Shown here one piece after another: positions 1 through 9,279 of a DNA stretch of 64,000 nucleotides (its first letter is position 1; every line of letters begins with the position of its first letter). The notes beneath the pieces were generated by a model. It made no database searches, had not been told where the DNA came from, and saw only the letters and a list, made by a program, of their open reading frames with translations. The position numbers and the translations under genes are program-made. Source of the stretch: Nocardioides plantarum (GTDB taxonomy: Bacteria > Actinomycetota > Actinomycetes > Propionibacteriales > Nocardioidaceae); assembly GCF_006346395.1 (NCBI RefSeq), contig NZ_VDMS01000004.1:248001-312000 (forward strand), given 5' to 3'.

Positions 1-218
1 TCACCATCAACGCGGTGGCCCCCGGCTTCATCATCACCGCGATGACCGCCGCCGTGCCGTTCGCGACCCGCGAGGTCGGCCAGCGGCTCAACGCCATGGC
101 CCAGGGCGGCCTGCCGGTCGACGTGGCCGAGACCATCGCCTGGTACGCCCACCCCGGGTCCAGCCTCGTCAACGGCAACGTGGTGCGCGTCTGCGGCCAG
201 ATGATGCTGGGGGCGTGA
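1..218 (+). CDS. SDR-family reductase, C-terminal part (5' end outside window)
   Basis: The reading frame enters at base 3 and stops at TGA 216-218, so only the last ~71 residues are present. They read [14 protein letters not shown], then a helical segment, [12 protein letters not shown], and a final VCGQ strand. This is the C-terminal signature of FabG-like short-chain dehydrogenases (the post-catalytic NAVAPGFI loop, substrate lid, then the P-x-DVA-x-x-I-x-W helix). Reaction inferred: NADP(H)-dependent 3-oxoacyl reduction. The MaoC hydratase follows 10 bp later on the same strand, a pairing typical of fabG-maoC acyl-chain modification operons. The catalytic Tyr-x3-Lys lies outside the window, so activity cannot be checked here. 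Confidence 0.85.
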   Translation, partial: TINAVAPGFIITAMTAAVPFATREVGQRLNAMAQGGLPVDVAETIAWYAHPGSSLVNGNVVRVCGQMMLGA

Positions 219-228
219 GGGTACGCCG

Positions 229-1125
229 ATGTCCGCCATCCCCGCCCTACTCAGGGCCGCCCTGCCCTCGATCCCGGTCGTCAACCAGCTGCCCGGCGTC
301 AAGAAGGCGCCGGTCGCCGGGTTCACCGGTCTGACCCGCACCCGCCCGCCGGTCACCGTCGACCGCGCCGCGGTCGAGGCGTACGCCGCCGTCTGCGGCT
401 TCCCGACCAAGGACGTCGTCCCGCTCCCCTATCCCCACCTGCTGGTCTTCGACCTGCAGATGGCGATCATGAGCGACCCGGCGTTCCCCGCGCCCGCCAT
501 CGGCACCGTGCACGTCGAGAACTCCATCACCCAGCACCGTCCGATCGCGATCGGCGAGTCGCTGTCGGTCGTCGCGTCGGTCGGCGCGCCGGTGCCGCAC
601 CCCAAGGGCGTGGTCTACGAGTTCGTCACCGAGGTCCGCGCGGGCGCGGAGCTCGTCTGGGAGGAGACGTCGGCCTACCTGCGCCGCGGGGTCTCGACAG
701 GCTCGACCACCGAGGAGGGCTCGACCACCGAGGGGGGCTCGACCACCGAGGAGGGTGCGTCGTACGGGATGGCCCTCCCCGAGGCCGCGCCCACGCCGAT
801 CCGGTGGGAGCTGCCCGCCGACCTCGGCCGCCGCTACGCCGCGGTCTCCGGCGACGCCAACCCGATCCACCTCTACCCCGTGACCGCCAAGGCCCTGGGG
901 TTCCCGCGCCAGATCGCCCACGGCATGTGGACCATGGCGCGCTGCGTGGCCGCGCTCGAGAACCGGCTGCCCGACGCCGTACGCGTCGACGTCGCGTTCA
1001 AGAAGCCCGTGCTCCTGCCCGGCACCGTCGCCTTCGGCGTCACCCCGCTCGACGACGGCATCGCGTTCGGCCTGACCAGCCCGAGCGGCAAGGCCCACCT
1101 CGCCGGTCGTACGACGTCCCTCTAG
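229..1125 (+). CDS. MaoC-family (R)-enoyl-CoA hydratase / dehydratase with a repeat-expanded linker
   Basis: 298 aa. The C-terminal half has the hydratase-2 signature VSGDANPIHLYPVTAK followed by IAHGMW (about residues 206-235), with the Asp and His used to hydrate trans-2-enoyl thioesters. The N-terminal ~150 residues look like the second, degenerate hot-dog half found in two-domain MaoC proteins. Start ATG 229 lies 10 bp after the upstream SDR, so the two are probably co-transcribed. Oddity: between the two halves (residues ~155-176) sits a low-complexity GSTTEE-type linker encoded by three 18-bp tandem repeats. Lipid or fatty-acid metabolism is inferred; the exact substrate is unknown. Confidence 0.85.
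   Translation: MSAIPALLRAALPSIPVVNQLPGVKKAPVAGFTGLTRTRPPVTVDRAAVEAYAAVCGFPTKDVVPLPYPHLLVFDLQMAIMSDPAFPAPAIGTVHVENSITQHRPIAIGESLSVVASVGAPVPHPKGVVYEFVTEVRAGAELVWEETSAYLRRGVSTGSTTEEGSTTEGGSTTEEGASYGMALPEAAPTPIRWELPADLGRRYAAVSGDANPIHLYPVTAKALGFPRQIAHGMWTMARCVAALENRLPDAVRVDVAFKKPVLLPGTVAFGVTPLDDGIAFGLTSPSGKAHLAGRTTSL
700..753 (+). repeat. 3 x 18-bp in-frame tandem repeat inside the MaoC gene
   Basis: Three consecutive 18-bp units beginning ggctcgaccaccgag (700-717, 718-735, 736-753). Units 1 and 3 are identical; unit 2 differs by one base. They encode Gly-Ser-Thr-Thr-Glu-Glu/Gly. The flank just upstream, gtctcgacaggctcgacc, resembles the tcgag-type sequence of the intergenic repeats elsewhere in the window. 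Confidence 0.9.
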
Positions 1126-1149
1126 GTCCGAGGCAGGTTGACGTGTCCC

Positions 1150-1246
1150 TGCGGTGATCTCGACTCGCGGTCGCGAGCTCGTCCCTCGCTCGCGCGCTCG
1201 CTCGATCTTCAGACCTGGTCGGCAGCCCGCTCGTTCCTCGCGGGCT
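1150..1246 (-). repeat. Paired-hairpin intergenic element, copy 1 (minus orientation)
   Basis: Two hairpins whose 9-nt loop reads gag(a/g)(a/g)acga-type on the minus strand. Hairpin 1224-1246 has stem agcccgc/gcgggct and top-strand loop tcgttcctc. Hairpin 1172-1194 has stem cgcgagc/gctcgcg and loop tcgtccctc. The minus strand then ends in tcgagatcaccgca, the same tail as the copies at 43.0 and 49.6 kb. The element fills the gap between the convergent MaoC and tesB genes, and the tesB stop codon lies within the outer hairpin. It may act as a bidirectional terminator or be a REP-like mobile sequence. Confidence 0.75.
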
Positions 1247-2099
1247 ACCGGGTCTTCGGCCGGATCAGGCCCTCCTGGGCGGCCGACGCGACGAGCGTGC
1301 CGTCCTGGGTGAAGACCCGGCCGATGGAGAAGCCGCGCGCGCCGGAGGCCGACGGGGAGGTCTGGTCGTAGAGCCACCACTCGTCGACGCGGAACGGGCG
1401 GTGGAACCAGACGGCGTGGTCGAGCGAGGCCATCTGGACCGACGCCGGGTTGGCCGGGTGGGCGGCGAGGGAGGCACCGAGCAGGGAGACGTCGCTGGCG
1501 TAGGTGAAGGCCGCGAGGTGGTCGAGCGGGTTGTCGCCCATCTCGCCGCGCACCCTGATCCACATCCGGGCCTGCGAGGGGTGGGCCGGGTCGGGCTCGA
1601 GGCCGTGGCGCGAGTTGCCGAGCCAGCGTACGTCGAGGGCGGCCCACTCCTTGCCGAGCGCGTCGGCGTCCTCGTTGCCCCCGCCGCGCATCAGCTCGAC
1701 CAGGTCCATGCCGTCCTCGGGGCCCGGGACGTCGGGCATCACGTCCTGGTGGTCGAAGCCCTCCTCGGCACGCTGGAAGCTCAGGGTCTGGTAGTAGATC
1801 GGGCGGCCGTGCTGACGCGCCATCACCCGGCGGGTCGCGAAGGACCGGCCGTCGCGGATCCGCTCGACCTCGTAGATCACGGGCACGCCGTAGTCGCCGG
1901 GCAGCAGGAAGTAGGAGTGCAGCGAGTGCACCGAGAAGTCGTCGGGCACCGACCGGGCGCCGGCCACGAGGGCCTGCGCGGCGACCTGCCCGCCGTAGAC
2001 CCGCTGCCGGGTCGACTCGGGGTGGGCGCCGCGGAACAGGTCGACGTCGAGGTACTCGAGGTCGAGGAGCGCGATCAGCTCCTGGGCGGGGTCGCTCAT
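1245..2099 (-). CDS. tesB: Acyl-CoA thioesterase II (TesB family)
   Basis: 284 aa, close to the ~286 aa of E. coli TesB. It hydrolyses acyl-CoA to free acid and CoA in the cytoplasm. Visible signatures are RVYGGQVAAQAL (residues ~33-44) and SLHSYFL in the first hot-dog repeat, and SLDHAVWFHRPF (~225-236) plus the C-terminal AAQEGLIR in the second. They contain the Asp and Gln of the Asp-Thr/Ser-Gln active site. ATG at 2099 overlaps the stop of the upstream PAC2 gene (ATGA), so the two are translationally coupled. Its stop codon falls inside the intergenic hairpin element. Confidence 0.93.
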   Translation of the reverse strand: MSDPAQELIALLDLEYLDVDLFRGAHPESTRQRVYGGQVAAQALVAGARSVPDDFSVHSLHSYFLLPGDYGVPVIYEVERIRDGRSFATRRVMARQHGRPIYYQTLSFQRAEEGFDHQDVMPDVPGPEDGMDLVELMRGGGNEDADALGKEWAALDVRWLGNSRHGLEPDPAHPSQARMWIRVRGEMGDNPLDHLAAFTYASDVSLLGASLAAHPANPASVQMASLDHAVWFHRPFRVDEWWLYDQTSPSASGARGFSIGRVFTQDGTLVASAAQEGLIRPKTR

Positions 2100-3043
2100 C
2101 GGTCCTCCTCCGGCTCGTCGCCGGTGTCCTTGCCGTCGTCCTCCAGGCCGGCCAGGAACTGCTCGAACTGCTGCCCGATCTCCTCACCGGTGGGGATCGG
2201 CTGGTCCTCGGCGAGCAGGCTCGACCCGCTCTCCTCGGCCTGCGCGAAGGAGTCGTACTGACGCTCCAAGGAGGCGACGATGTCGCCGACCTCCTCGTTG
2301 GCCGACAGGTAGCGGGCGATCTCGCTCTCGCGGTCGTCGGCGGCGGCGCGCAGGTCGGTCAGGTCGAGGGTCAGCCGTCCGGAGCGCTCGACGTGCTCCA
2401 GCAGGATCACCGAGGCGCGGGGGTAGTCGAGCTGGGCGAGGTAGTGCGGGATGTGCGCGACGAACCCGAGGGCGTCGCGACCCCACTCGCCGAGCCGGAT
2501 CTCGAGCAGCGCCTGGGCGCTGCTGGGCACTCGGAGCTCGCCCTGCCACGGGTTGACGCCGCTGATCAGCCGCACGTCGTTGGCGTGGTGGGTCACCGCG
2601 ATGGGCCGGGTGTGGGGCACGGCCATCGGCACCGAGCCCACGCTGACCACCCGCGTGACCCCGAGCCGCTCGACGACCTCGCGCACCGCCCGACAGAAGG
2701 CCTCCCACCGGTTGTCGGGCTCGGGACCGTGGAGCAGGAGGTAGGGGTCGTCGCCCGCGTCGCGCAGCAGCCGGACGACCAGCCGGGGGGCGTCGTAGGA
2801 CTCGTAGTGGTCGCGCTGGAACGTCACGGCGGGTCGGCGGGCGCGGTAGTCGTGGAACTGGTCGACGTCGAACGTCGCCACCACCGAGCCACCGTCGCTG
2901 ATCGCCGAGAGGTGCTGTGCCGCGAGCGCCGCCGAGCTGCCGGCGTCGAGGAAGCCGTCGAGCGCGACGACCATGGTCAGCTCGTCGAGCCCCTCGAGTC
3001 CGGGCACCTCGTCGAGGATGTGGACCAACCGCTCTGCGCTCAC
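2096..3043 (-). CDS. PAC2-family protein (proteasome assembly chaperone-like)
   Basis: 315 aa, recognised by ALDGFLDAGSSAALAAQHL near the N-terminus (~28-46), the FDVDQFHDYRARRP segment, the VTRVVSVGSVPMAVPHTRP strand-turn and the HIPHYLAQ motif of actinobacterial PAC2 proteins. The acidic C-terminus (last ~60 residues) looks disordered. Eukaryotic PAC2 helps 20S proteasome assembly; the role of the actinobacterial family is not established, so no function is assigned beyond family. The GTG start at 3043 has a TAGGGT box 6 nt upstream, which suggests a leaderless transcript. It is coupled to tesB. Confidence 0.85.
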   Translation of the reverse strand: MSAERLVHILDEVPGLEGLDELTMVVALDGFLDAGSSAALAAQHLSAISDGGSVVATFDVDQFHDYRARRPAVTFQRDHYESYDAPRLVVRLLRDAGDDPYLLLHGPEPDNRWEAFCRAVREVVERLGVTRVVSVGSVPMAVPHTRPIAVTHHANDVRLISGVNPWQGELRVPSSAQALLEIRLGEWGRDALGFVAHIPHYLAQLDYPRASVILLEHVERSGRLTLDLTDLRAAADDRESEIARYLSANEEVGDIVASLERQYDSFAQAEESGSSLLAEDQPIPTGEEIGQQFEQFLAGLEDDGKDTGDEPEEDR

Positions 3044-3049
3044 CTGTCC

Positions 3050-3055
3050 ACCCTA
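3050..3055 (-). promoter_or_regulatory. -10 box of PAC2-tesB (leaderless type)
   Basis: Minus strand TAGGGT, 6 nt, then the GTG start at 3043. There is no room for a Shine-Dalgarno sequence if transcription starts ~7 nt below the box, so a leaderless mRNA is inferred. Confidence 0.55.
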
Positions 3056-3133
3056 GTGACGACGGCAGGGCGCGGCCCGGGCGGTTCGGCTGAGGTGACC
3101 TACGCCTCGCCCGGGAGGTCGACGAGAGAAGGG

Positions 3134-4525
3134 CTATCCGGTGGCGGACGGGCGGGGCGGGGTCGGCGTGGTCGGCGTGGTCGGTGTGGTCGGCGTGGCG
3201 TATGTCGTGCGCATCAGCGCCGCCCCGCGCCGGGCGAGCTGGTCGACGGAGATCTCGAGCAGGTCGCGCACGACCGTGCGTGGGTCGTCGCCGGGGCGTC
3301 GGGTGAACGCCTCGAGCATGGTCCACGGGGCGTCGGGCCCGTAGGTCCGCACGAGCCACTCGCACACCCACCACGACAGGGCGTAGTGGGTCGCCGCGTC
3401 GTCGTCGTTGAAGGACCCGTCGCCCGGCATCGTGCGGATGCCGCGCCGGGCGGCCGCCAGCGCCGCGGCGGGCACCCGGCGCTCCTGCGGCGAGCTGGCC
3501 TGCCACGACACCCACTCGGCGAGGCCCTCGCTGAGCCACAGCGGCACGCCGTCGTCGTGGGTGCCGACGGCCACGTGGACCAGCTCGTGGCGCACCAGGC
3601 GGTCGAGGTCGGCGTCGGGGCGGCGGGCCCCGGCGCGGCTCAGCAGCGTCGGGCTCAGCGCGAACCGCGTCGAGGCGATCTCGTCGTCGCCGGCCGGCAC
3701 GGTGAAGGCCAGGCCGTCGAGGGCCTCGGGGTCACCACCGGGCAGGTCGTCGAAGCCCTCGAGGAACCGGGGGTCGGAGAGCGCGTAGACGACGGCCTGC
3801 GAGCCCCACTCGTCGAACGGCACCCGCGCCGACACGTCGGCGATGCCTCGTTGGACCGAGCGGACCACGCCCCGGGACTCGCGCTCGTCGGCGGTGTCGA
3901 ACACGCCGAGCACGCCGGCCCCCTCGCGCACGGTGACCGGCTCGGTGTCCCACGGCTGCTGCAGGCCGGCGTGGTCGGCCTCCCAGGCGCGGTCGGTCGT
4001 CGAGCTCACCCGGTAGGAGCCGGAGCCGGCCGGCACGAACCGGAACCGGTCGAGGGTGCGCGTCGGCAGGGCGTCGTACGGCGTCAGCTGCAGGGTGATC
4101 TCGACGACGCCCCAGTAGGCGTCACCGGTGCGCAGCAGGCTGGCCGGCTCGAGGCGGTAGGAGAGCTTCGAGAGCGGCAGCTGGACGAGGTTGTCGAAGT
4201 AGACGCCCTCGGTGGTCAGCAGGGACGCGCGGGGCGCCAGGCCGGCCTCGAACGACGCCCGGTCGTGGGCGAGCACCGCGGCGGCACGAGTGTCGAGCAG
4301 CTGCTGCAGGTCGCCGACGACGTCGGCGCGGACCTCGCGCGCGGGGCCCGACGACGCGGTGCCGACCTGGGTGGGCACCGGCGCACCGCTGCCCGGGGGC
4401 AGGGTGAGCGTGCTGCTCGGTGCGTCGGGCGGGTCGGCCGACGGGTCGCGGGTGCTGCAGGCGGCAGCGAGCGCGAGCGCGGCGGTCAGGGTGGTGGCGA
4501 CGGCTGCCCTACGGCGCGTCGACAC
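3134..4525 (-). CDS. Putative lipoprotein with gluzincin (peptidase MA-like) HExxH domain
   Basis: 463 aa. Basic MSTRRRAA, a hydrophobic stretch and the lipobox LAAAC (Cys ~23) predict a lipoprotein. Near residue ~315 the sequence reads [10 protein letters not shown] followed after ~12 residues by [12 protein letters not shown]: this is the HExxH...E arrangement of gluzincin metallopeptidases, with His/His/Glu as zinc ligands. The C-terminus is a TPT repeat (9-bp units around 3141-3195). The GTG start at 4525 lies 17 bp inside the end of dxs, so it belongs to the dxs transcription unit. Substrate unknown; secreted proteolysis is inferred. Confidence 0.8.
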   Translation of the reverse strand: MSTRRRAAVATTLTAALALAAACSTRDPSADPPDAPSSTLTLPPGSGAPVPTQVGTASSGPAREVRADVVGDLQQLLDTRAAAVLAHDRASFEAGLAPRASLLTTEGVYFDNLVQLPLSKLSYRLEPASLLRTGDAYWGVVEITLQLTPYDALPTRTLDRFRFVPAGSGSYRVSSTTDRAWEADHAGLQQPWDTEPVTVREGAGVLGVFDTADERESRGVVRSVQRGIADVSARVPFDEWGSQAVVYALSDPRFLEGFDDLPGGDPEALDGLAFTVPAGDDEIASTRFALSPTLLSRAGARRPDADLDRLVRHELVHVAVGTHDDGVPLWLSEGLAEWVSWQASSPQERRVPAAALAAARRGIRTMPGDGSFNDDDAATHYALSWWVCEWLVRTYGPDAPWTMLEAFTRRPGDDPRTVVRDLLEISVDQLARRGAALMRTTYATPTTPTTPTTPTPPRPSATG

Positions 4526-6413
4526 GGTCGACCAGCACTCCCCCGTCGGCGAGGGCGGTGACGTCCTCGACGATGCCGCGGGCGAGGGCCTGGGGGGTCA
4601 GCCCGATGCGCTCGAGGATCGTGTCACGCTTGGCGTGGCTCAGGAACTGCTGCGGGATGCCGTGGAGGCGGAACGGGGTGGTGACGCCGGCGTCGTTGAG
4701 CGTCTGCAGCAGGGTCGCGCCGCAGCCGCCGACCCGCCCGTTGTCCTCGATGCTGACGACGAGCGAGTGCTGCCGGGCGAGCTCGACGATCGCGGCGTCG
4801 ACGGGCATCACCCAGCGGGGGTCGACGACGGTGACGCCGATGCCCTGGTCGACCAGTCGGGCGGCCACGTCGACCGCGACCGCGGCCATCGAGCCGACCC
4901 CGACCACGAGCACGTCGAAGGCGCCGTTGCGGACCAGCACGTCGGCCCCGCCGGCCTTGCCGATGGCGGGGATGTCGTCGGGGGGCGCGCCCTTGGGAAG
5001 GCGCAGCACGGTGGGGGCGTCGTCGACGGTGACGGCCTCGCGGAGCAGCTCGCGGACGCGGGCCCCGTCACGGGGCGCGGCGAGCCGCAGGCCCGGCACC
5101 ACCTGGAGGATCGACATGTCCCACATGCCGTTGTGGCTGGCGCCGTCGTCGCCGGTGACGCCGGCGCGGTCGATCACGAACGTGACGCCGCACCGGTGCA
5201 GTGCGACGTCCATCAGCACCTGGTCGAAGGCCCGGTTGAGGAACGTCGCGTAGATCGCGACGACCGGGTGCAGCCCGCCCATCGCGAGGCCGGCCGCGGA
5301 CGTCGCGGCGTGCTGCTCGGCGATGCCGACGTCGAAGGTGCGGTCGGGGTAGTGGGCCTGGAACTTGCCGAGGCCGACGGGGTGCAGCATCGCCGCCGTC
5401 ACCGCCACGATGTCGGGGCGCTCGGCACCGAGCGTGACGATCTCGTCGGTGAAGAAGTCGGTCCAGATGCCGCCCTTGGGGACGCTCTCGCCCGACTCGA
5501 CGTCGAACGGGCCGATCTGGTGGAACTGGTCCTGCACGTGGCGCTCGGCGGCGTCGTAGCCGAAGCCCTTGCGGGTGATCGCGTGGACGATGACCGGACC
5601 GCCGAACCGCTTGGCCTGGGCGAGGGCCTGCTCCATGGCGGCGAGGTCGTGACCGTCGACGGGCCCGACGTACTTGAGTCCGAGGTCCTCGAAGAGACCC
5701 TGGGGAGCCAGCGCGTCCTTGAGGCCCTTCTTCATCGCGTGCAGCGCGTCGTAGGCCGCCGGCCCGACGCCCTTGACCGAGGTCAGGCGCTTCTTGACCA
5801 GGTCGAGGACCTGCTCGTAGCGGGGGTTGGTGCGCAGGGCGGTCAGCGCCGTCGTCAGCCCGCCCACCGTGGGCGTGTAGGAGCGGCCGTTGTCGTTGAC
5901 GACGATGACCAGGCGGCTGTCGTGGGCGACGGCGATGTTGTTGAGGGCCTCCCAGGCCATGCCGCCGGTGAGCGCGCCGTCGCCGATCACCGCGACGACG
6001 TGGCGGTCCTCGCCGCGGATGCGGTAGGCCTTGGCGAGGCCGTCGGCGTAGCTCAGCGAGGTCGAGGCGTGGGAGTTCTCGACGATGTCGTGGGGCGACT
6101 CGGCCTGGCTGGGGTAGCCCGACAGCCCTCCCTCGGTGCGCAGGCCGCCGAACTCGGCGGCGCGGCCGGTGAGCATCTTGTGGACGTAGGCCTGGTGGCC
6201 GGTGTCGAAGACGACCCGGTCGGTCGGGGAGTCGAAGACCCGGTGGATCGCCATCGTCAGCTCGACGACCCCGAGGTTGGGGCCCAGGTGTCCGCCGACG
6301 CGCGAGCAGCTCTGGACCAGCAGGTCGCGCACCTCGGTCGCCAGGGTCGCGAGCTGCTCCTCGTCGAGACCGCGGAGGTCGCGCGGACCGGTGATCGACT
6401 CGAGCAGGGACAT
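4509..6413 (-). CDS. dxs: 1-deoxy-D-xylulose-5-phosphate synthase
   Basis: 634 aa, full length. It condenses pyruvate and glyceraldehyde 3-phosphate into DXP, the first step of the MEP isoprenoid pathway, using thiamine diphosphate. Signatures: [12 protein letters not shown] (~42-53), [15 protein letters not shown], the ThDP motif [16 protein letters not shown] (~148-163), the transketolase pyrimidine domain with [10 protein letters not shown] (~365-375), and [18 protein letters not shown] 6413 follows the SMP-30-like gene by 18 bp, and the lipoprotein gene overlaps its 3' end. Confidence 0.97.
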   Translation of the reverse strand: MSLLESITGPRDLRGLDEEQLATLATEVRDLLVQSCSRVGGHLGPNLGVVELTMAIHRVFDSPTDRVVFDTGHQAYVHKMLTGRAAEFGGLRTEGGLSGYPSQAESPHDIVENSHASTSLSYADGLAKAYRIRGEDRHVVAVIGDGALTGGMAWEALNNIAVAHDSRLVIVVNDNGRSYTPTVGGLTTALTALRTNPRYEQVLDLVKKRLTSVKGVGPAAYDALHAMKKGLKDALAPQGLFEDLGLKYVGPVDGHDLAAMEQALAQAKRFGGPVIVHAITRKGFGYDAAERHVQDQFHQIGPFDVESGESVPKGGIWTDFFTDEIVTLGAERPDIVAVTAAMLHPVGLGKFQAHYPDRTFDVGIAEQHAATSAAGLAMGGLHPVVAIYATFLNRAFDQVLMDVALHRCGVTFVIDRAGVTGDDGASHNGMWDMSILQVVPGLRLAAPRDGARVRELLREAVTVDDAPTVLRLPKGAPPDDIPAIGKAGGADVLVRNGAFDVLVVGVGSMAAVAVDVAARLVDQGIGVTVVDPRWVMPVDAAIVELARQHSLVVSIEDNGRVGGCGATLLQTLNDAGVTTPFRLHGIPQQFLSHAKRDTILERIGLTPQALARGIVEDVTALADGGVLVDRVDAP

Positions 6414-6431
6414 GGGGGGGAGTTTACGGGG

Positions 6432-7373
6432 TCACAGGTCCACGACGGCGATCGCTGCCTCGTGGAGGCTGCCCATCCAGACGCGTCCCTCGTGCTCACG
6501 CACCCCGGTGACCATGTGGTAGGCCGTCGCCTGATCACCCGGGTCGATGTCGATGTCGTGCACCAGCCGGCCCTCGTCGTCGTAGGCCTGGACGCGCACG
6601 GTCTTCTTCGGCTGGGGCTGCAGCCTGGTGGGCAGCTTCGTGGCGAGCTTGCGCAGCTTGAGCGGTCCGGTCTGCAGCCGCTCGACGACGGGGTCGCGCG
6701 GGCTGGCGATGGTGACCCAGATGAGGCCGTCGCTGCCGCGCGCGATGTTGTCGGGATAGCCGGGCAGGTCGGAGCAGAGCAGGTCGCGCATGCCCTTGCG
6801 GTTGCCGGTGAGCCAGCGGCGTACGACGGTGCGCCCGCCGGTCTCGGCGACGCAGACGTAGTCCTCGCGCGCCGACAGCGCGACGCCGTTGGCGAAGGCC
6901 AGTCCGTCGATGACCACGGTGACGGTGCCGTCGGGGTCGAGGCGGCAGAGCCGGCCGGTGCGGGTGTGCTGGACGAAGTCGTCCTTCCAGCGCTCGATGC
7001 CGAACTTCGTCGAGGAGTCGGAGAACCACACGGTGCCGTCGGAGGCGATGGCGGCGTTGTTGCAGAACTTCATCGGCGTGCCGTCGATCTCGCCCGTGAC
7101 CGCCTCGACGGCGCCGTTGCGGGTGTCGACGCGCAGCAGGCCGCGGTGGGCGTCACAGACCAGCAGGCGCCCGTCGAGGTCGAGCTCGAGACCCAGCGGT
7201 CGGCCCTGGGTGCGGGCGACCACGTCGACCCGGGCGCCGTCGTGGCTCACGCGGAAGATCGAGCCGTCCTCGGTGCCGGTGAACACCGCCCCCTCGTCGG
7301 CGCCCGCCAGGCCCACGACGACGTCCTCGGCGCCGGGTCCGGGGACGGGGTGGACGACGAGGGTGCGCGTCAT
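6432..7373 (-). CDS. SMP-30/gluconolactonase/strictosidine-synthase-like beta-propeller
   Basis: 313 aa. Start ATG 7373 was chosen because it overlaps the Nudix stop (ATGA) and the protein begins with a normal propeller strand. Recurrent motifs such as GTEDGSIFRV, GRLLVCDAHRGLLRVD, DGTVWFSDSS, LAFANGVALS and YPDNIARGSDGLIWVTIASPRD match the six-bladed calcium-dependent lactonase/strictosidine synthase-like family. Probably hydrolyses a lactone; the substrate cannot be read from sequence. No signal peptide is visible, so it is probably cytoplasmic. It sits between a Nudix hydrolase and dxs, which suggests co-transcription rather than shared chemistry. Confidence 0.8.
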   Translation of the reverse strand: MTRTLVVHPVPGPGAEDVVVGLAGADEGAVFTGTEDGSIFRVSHDGARVDVVARTQGRPLGLELDLDGRLLVCDAHRGLLRVDTRNGAVEAVTGEIDGTPMKFCNNAAIASDGTVWFSDSSTKFGIERWKDDFVQHTRTGRLCRLDPDGTVTVVIDGLAFANGVALSAREDYVCVAETGGRTVVRRWLTGNRKGMRDLLCSDLPGYPDNIARGSDGLIWVTIASPRDPVVERLQTGPLKLRKLATKLPTRLQPQPKKTVRVQAYDDEGRLVHDIDIDPGDQATAYHMVTGVREHEGRVWMGSLHEAAIAVVDL

Positions 7374-7798
7374 GTCGTGAGCCTTCGGTAGAGGTCGGAG
7401 GAGAGCAGGGCGGGCAGCGCGAGGGACGCCGAGTGGCTCAACGGCAGGTCGCCGAGGGTGGCCGGGTCGACGAAGACGATCTGGCGGCCCTCGTGGCACT
7501 CGATGTCGGCGTCGGCGAGGTCGGCGCCGGCGACGTAGAGGTGGACGGGGTCGGTCGTGCCGTAGTGCTCGTGGAAGACGTGCAGCGTCGTGTGGTGGTG
7601 CAGCGTGCCGGGGGCCAGGGCGAGTCCGGTCTCCTCGAGCAGCTCGCGGTAGGCCGCGGCCTCGGGCTCCTCGCCCTCCTCGACGTGACCCCCGCTCATG
7701 CTCCACGTCTCGGGGTCGATCGGCGCGTGCTCGTCGCGCTCCTGCAGGAGCAGCCAGCCGCGACGGTCGACCAGGACCACGCAGGCGAACGATGGCAT
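7370..7798 (-). CDS. Nudix hydrolase
   Basis: 142 aa. A complete Nudix box is visible: GHVEEGEEPEAAAYRELLEE followed by TG (about residues 37-59), i.e. G-x5-E-x7-REUxEExG, binding Mg for hydrolysis of nucleoside-diphosphate-linked substrates. An N-terminal strand (ACVVLVDRRGWLLLQER) and WSMSGG precede it, as in MutT-like family members. Substrate unknown. First gene of the Nudix, SMP-30, dxs, lipoprotein run, diverging from the GH18-like gene across a 49-bp gap. Confidence 0.9.
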   Translation of the reverse strand: MPSFACVVLVDRRGWLLLQERDEHAPIDPETWSMSGGHVEEGEEPEAAAYRELLEETGLALAPGTLHHHTTLHVFHEHYGTTDPVHLYVAGADLADADIECHEGRQIVFVDPATLGDLPLSHSASLALPALLSSDLYRRLTT

Positions 7799-7847
7799 CC
7801 GGCCACCCTGTCATACCGGCCGGGCCGCGGGTGGCACGCTGGCCGAC

Positions 7848-8879
7848 GTGCTGCGGACCCCGATCGCCCTCGCCCTGGTCACCACCACCCTGGTGACCGC
7901 CCTGGTCGCCGGCGGCCCGGTCCACGACCCCGCCCTGGCGGCCCCCGCCGCGACGACCCGGGCCGCGCTCCCCCTCACCGGGTTCGCCTACGGGGGGCTG
8001 CCGCGGGCGACCCTGCGCCGCGACGCCCCGGCCCTCCGCACCGTGACCGTCGACGGCGTCGCCCTGGCGGCCGACGGACGCGCGGTGGCCGAGCCCGACG
8101 AGGCCATGGTCGGACTCGGCCGGTCGGCGCGGGCCAAGGGCCTCCACACCGAGCTGCTCGTGCACAACTTCAGCGGCCGCCTCGACGACTTCGACCCCCG
8201 GCGGGCCCACCGGCTGCTGGCCGACCCGCAGGCGATCGCCCGCGTCAGCGCCCAGCTGGCCGGGCTCGTCGATGCCGGCGGCTGGGACGGGGTCAACGTC
8301 GACCTCGAGCTGGTCCCCGAGGACGACGCCCCGGGCCTGGTCGCGCTCTGCGAGGCCCTGCAGGACGCGCTGCCCGCCGACAGGACCGTCACCATCGACA
8401 TCTCTGCCGCCGCCTCGCCGCGCGCCTACCGCCGGCACGGCTACGACCTGACCGGCATCGCCGCGGCCGTGGACCGGATCGAGCTGATGGCCTACGACGA
8501 GCACGGCCCGGGCTGGTCGGAGCCCGGTGCGATCGGCGGCCTGCGCTGGCAGCGCGAGGCCGCCGTCGCGATGCGCCGTGTCGTGCCCGCCGACAAGATC
8601 GACCTCGGTACGGCGGCCTACGGCTACGCCTGGCGCGACGGGCACCAGGGACGGGGATCGACGCTGAGCCCGGCCCTGGCCCGCGCCACCGCGAGGCGGG
8701 CCGGCGTGCGGCCGGTCTGGCACGCCGGCGTGGCCGAGTGGTCGGCGCGACTGCCGAGCGGCACGGTCGTCTGGTGGGCCGACGCACGGTCGCTGCGCCA
8801 CCGGGCCGCCCTGGCCCGCGACCTCGGCCTGCACGGGCTGGCCCTGTGGCGCCTCGGCCCGGCCGACCCGCTCGTCTGA
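7848..8879 (+). CDS. Secreted glycoside hydrolase family 18-like protein
   Basis: 343 aa from GTG 7848, which places a hydrophobic signal peptide (IALALVTTTLVTALVAGG, ending near ALAAPA) at the N-terminus; longer in-frame starts would add non-signal sequence. GWDGVNVDLELVPED (~residue 143) matches the GH18 DxxDxDxE catalytic strand with its terminal Glu as acid, and ELMAYDEHGPG matches the conserved MxYD strand. Probably acts on a beta-linked GlcNAc polymer or is a YaaH/chitinase-like glycosidase; substrate not determinable. Monocistronic, convergent with the SOS-box gene. Confidence 0.82.
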   Translation: MLRTPIALALVTTTLVTALVAGGPVHDPALAAPAATTRAALPLTGFAYGGLPRATLRRDAPALRTVTVDGVALAADGRAVAEPDEAMVGLGRSARAKGLHTELLVHNFSGRLDDFDPRRAHRLLADPQAIARVSAQLAGLVDAGGWDGVNVDLELVPEDDAPGLVALCEALQDALPADRTVTIDISAAASPRAYRRHGYDLTGIAAAVDRIELMAYDEHGPGWSEPGAIGGLRWQREAAVAMRRVVPADKIDLGTAAYGYAWRDGHQGRGSTLSPALARATARRAGVRPVWHAGVAEWSARLPSGTVVWWADARSLRHRAALARDLGLHGLALWRLGPADPLV

Positions 8880-8900
8880 CGGACCCGACGACCCGACGAC

Positions 8901-9272
8901 CTAGAGCCGGGCGCGGTAGCGGGTGCCGCGCAAGGCGTCCTCGACCAGGCCGACCTCGCGGCGTACGGCGGACAGGCGCGCGTCCTCGGTCAGCCAGGTC
9001 TGCACCGCCTCGTCGACCACGTCGGGCGGCGCGACGTGGCGCAGCTCGCCGCGCGCCTGGCTGAGGCCCTGCTGGCAGGCGGCCTGCATCGCCTCGACGT
9101 GCAGCACCGCGAAGCGGGCGAGCAGGACCACGTGGCGACGCAGTGTGGGGTAGGAGCGGTACTCGGGCGGGCTCAGGTCGAGCAGCCAGGACTCGGCGGT
9201 GACCTCCCAGCGCGGCGCGTCGGGCGGACGGACGGCGGCGGGCCAGCCGGGCGGCACCACGAGGGACGTCAT
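8901..9272 (-). CDS. Unknown 123-aa protein under an SOS (LexA) box
   Basis: I do not recognise this family. ATG 9272 begins MTSLVVPPGWPAAV; longer frames run through the promoter. The protein is mostly helical with WEVTAESWLLDLSPPEYRSY, then a long helix rich in Arg/His/Leu and a C-terminal charged helix (RREVGLVEDALRG). No membrane segment, cysteine cluster or catalytic motif is visible. Its promoter carries a perfect LexA palindrome 14 nt upstream of the start and a TACAGT -10 box 7 nt upstream, so DNA-damage-induced, possibly leaderless expression is predicted. Nothing else links it to a known SOS function. Confidence 0.8.
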   Translation of the reverse strand: MTSLVVPPGWPAAVRPPDAPRWEVTAESWLLDLSPPEYRSYPTLRRHVVLLARFAVLHVEAMQAACQQGLSQARGELRHVAPPDVVDEAVQTWLTEDARLSAVRREVGLVEDALRGTRYRARL

Positions 9273-9279
9273 GGTCCCC

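Noticed and set aside
247..2187. Long antisense frame across MaoC and tesB (also 2393-4561 +, 4212-7391 +, 17362-19983 +, 49728-52880 -, 59209-61305 -)
   Set aside because: Arg/Gly/Asp-rich mirror frames of real genes caused by very high third-position GC; no domains, and the opposite strand encodes well-known proteins.
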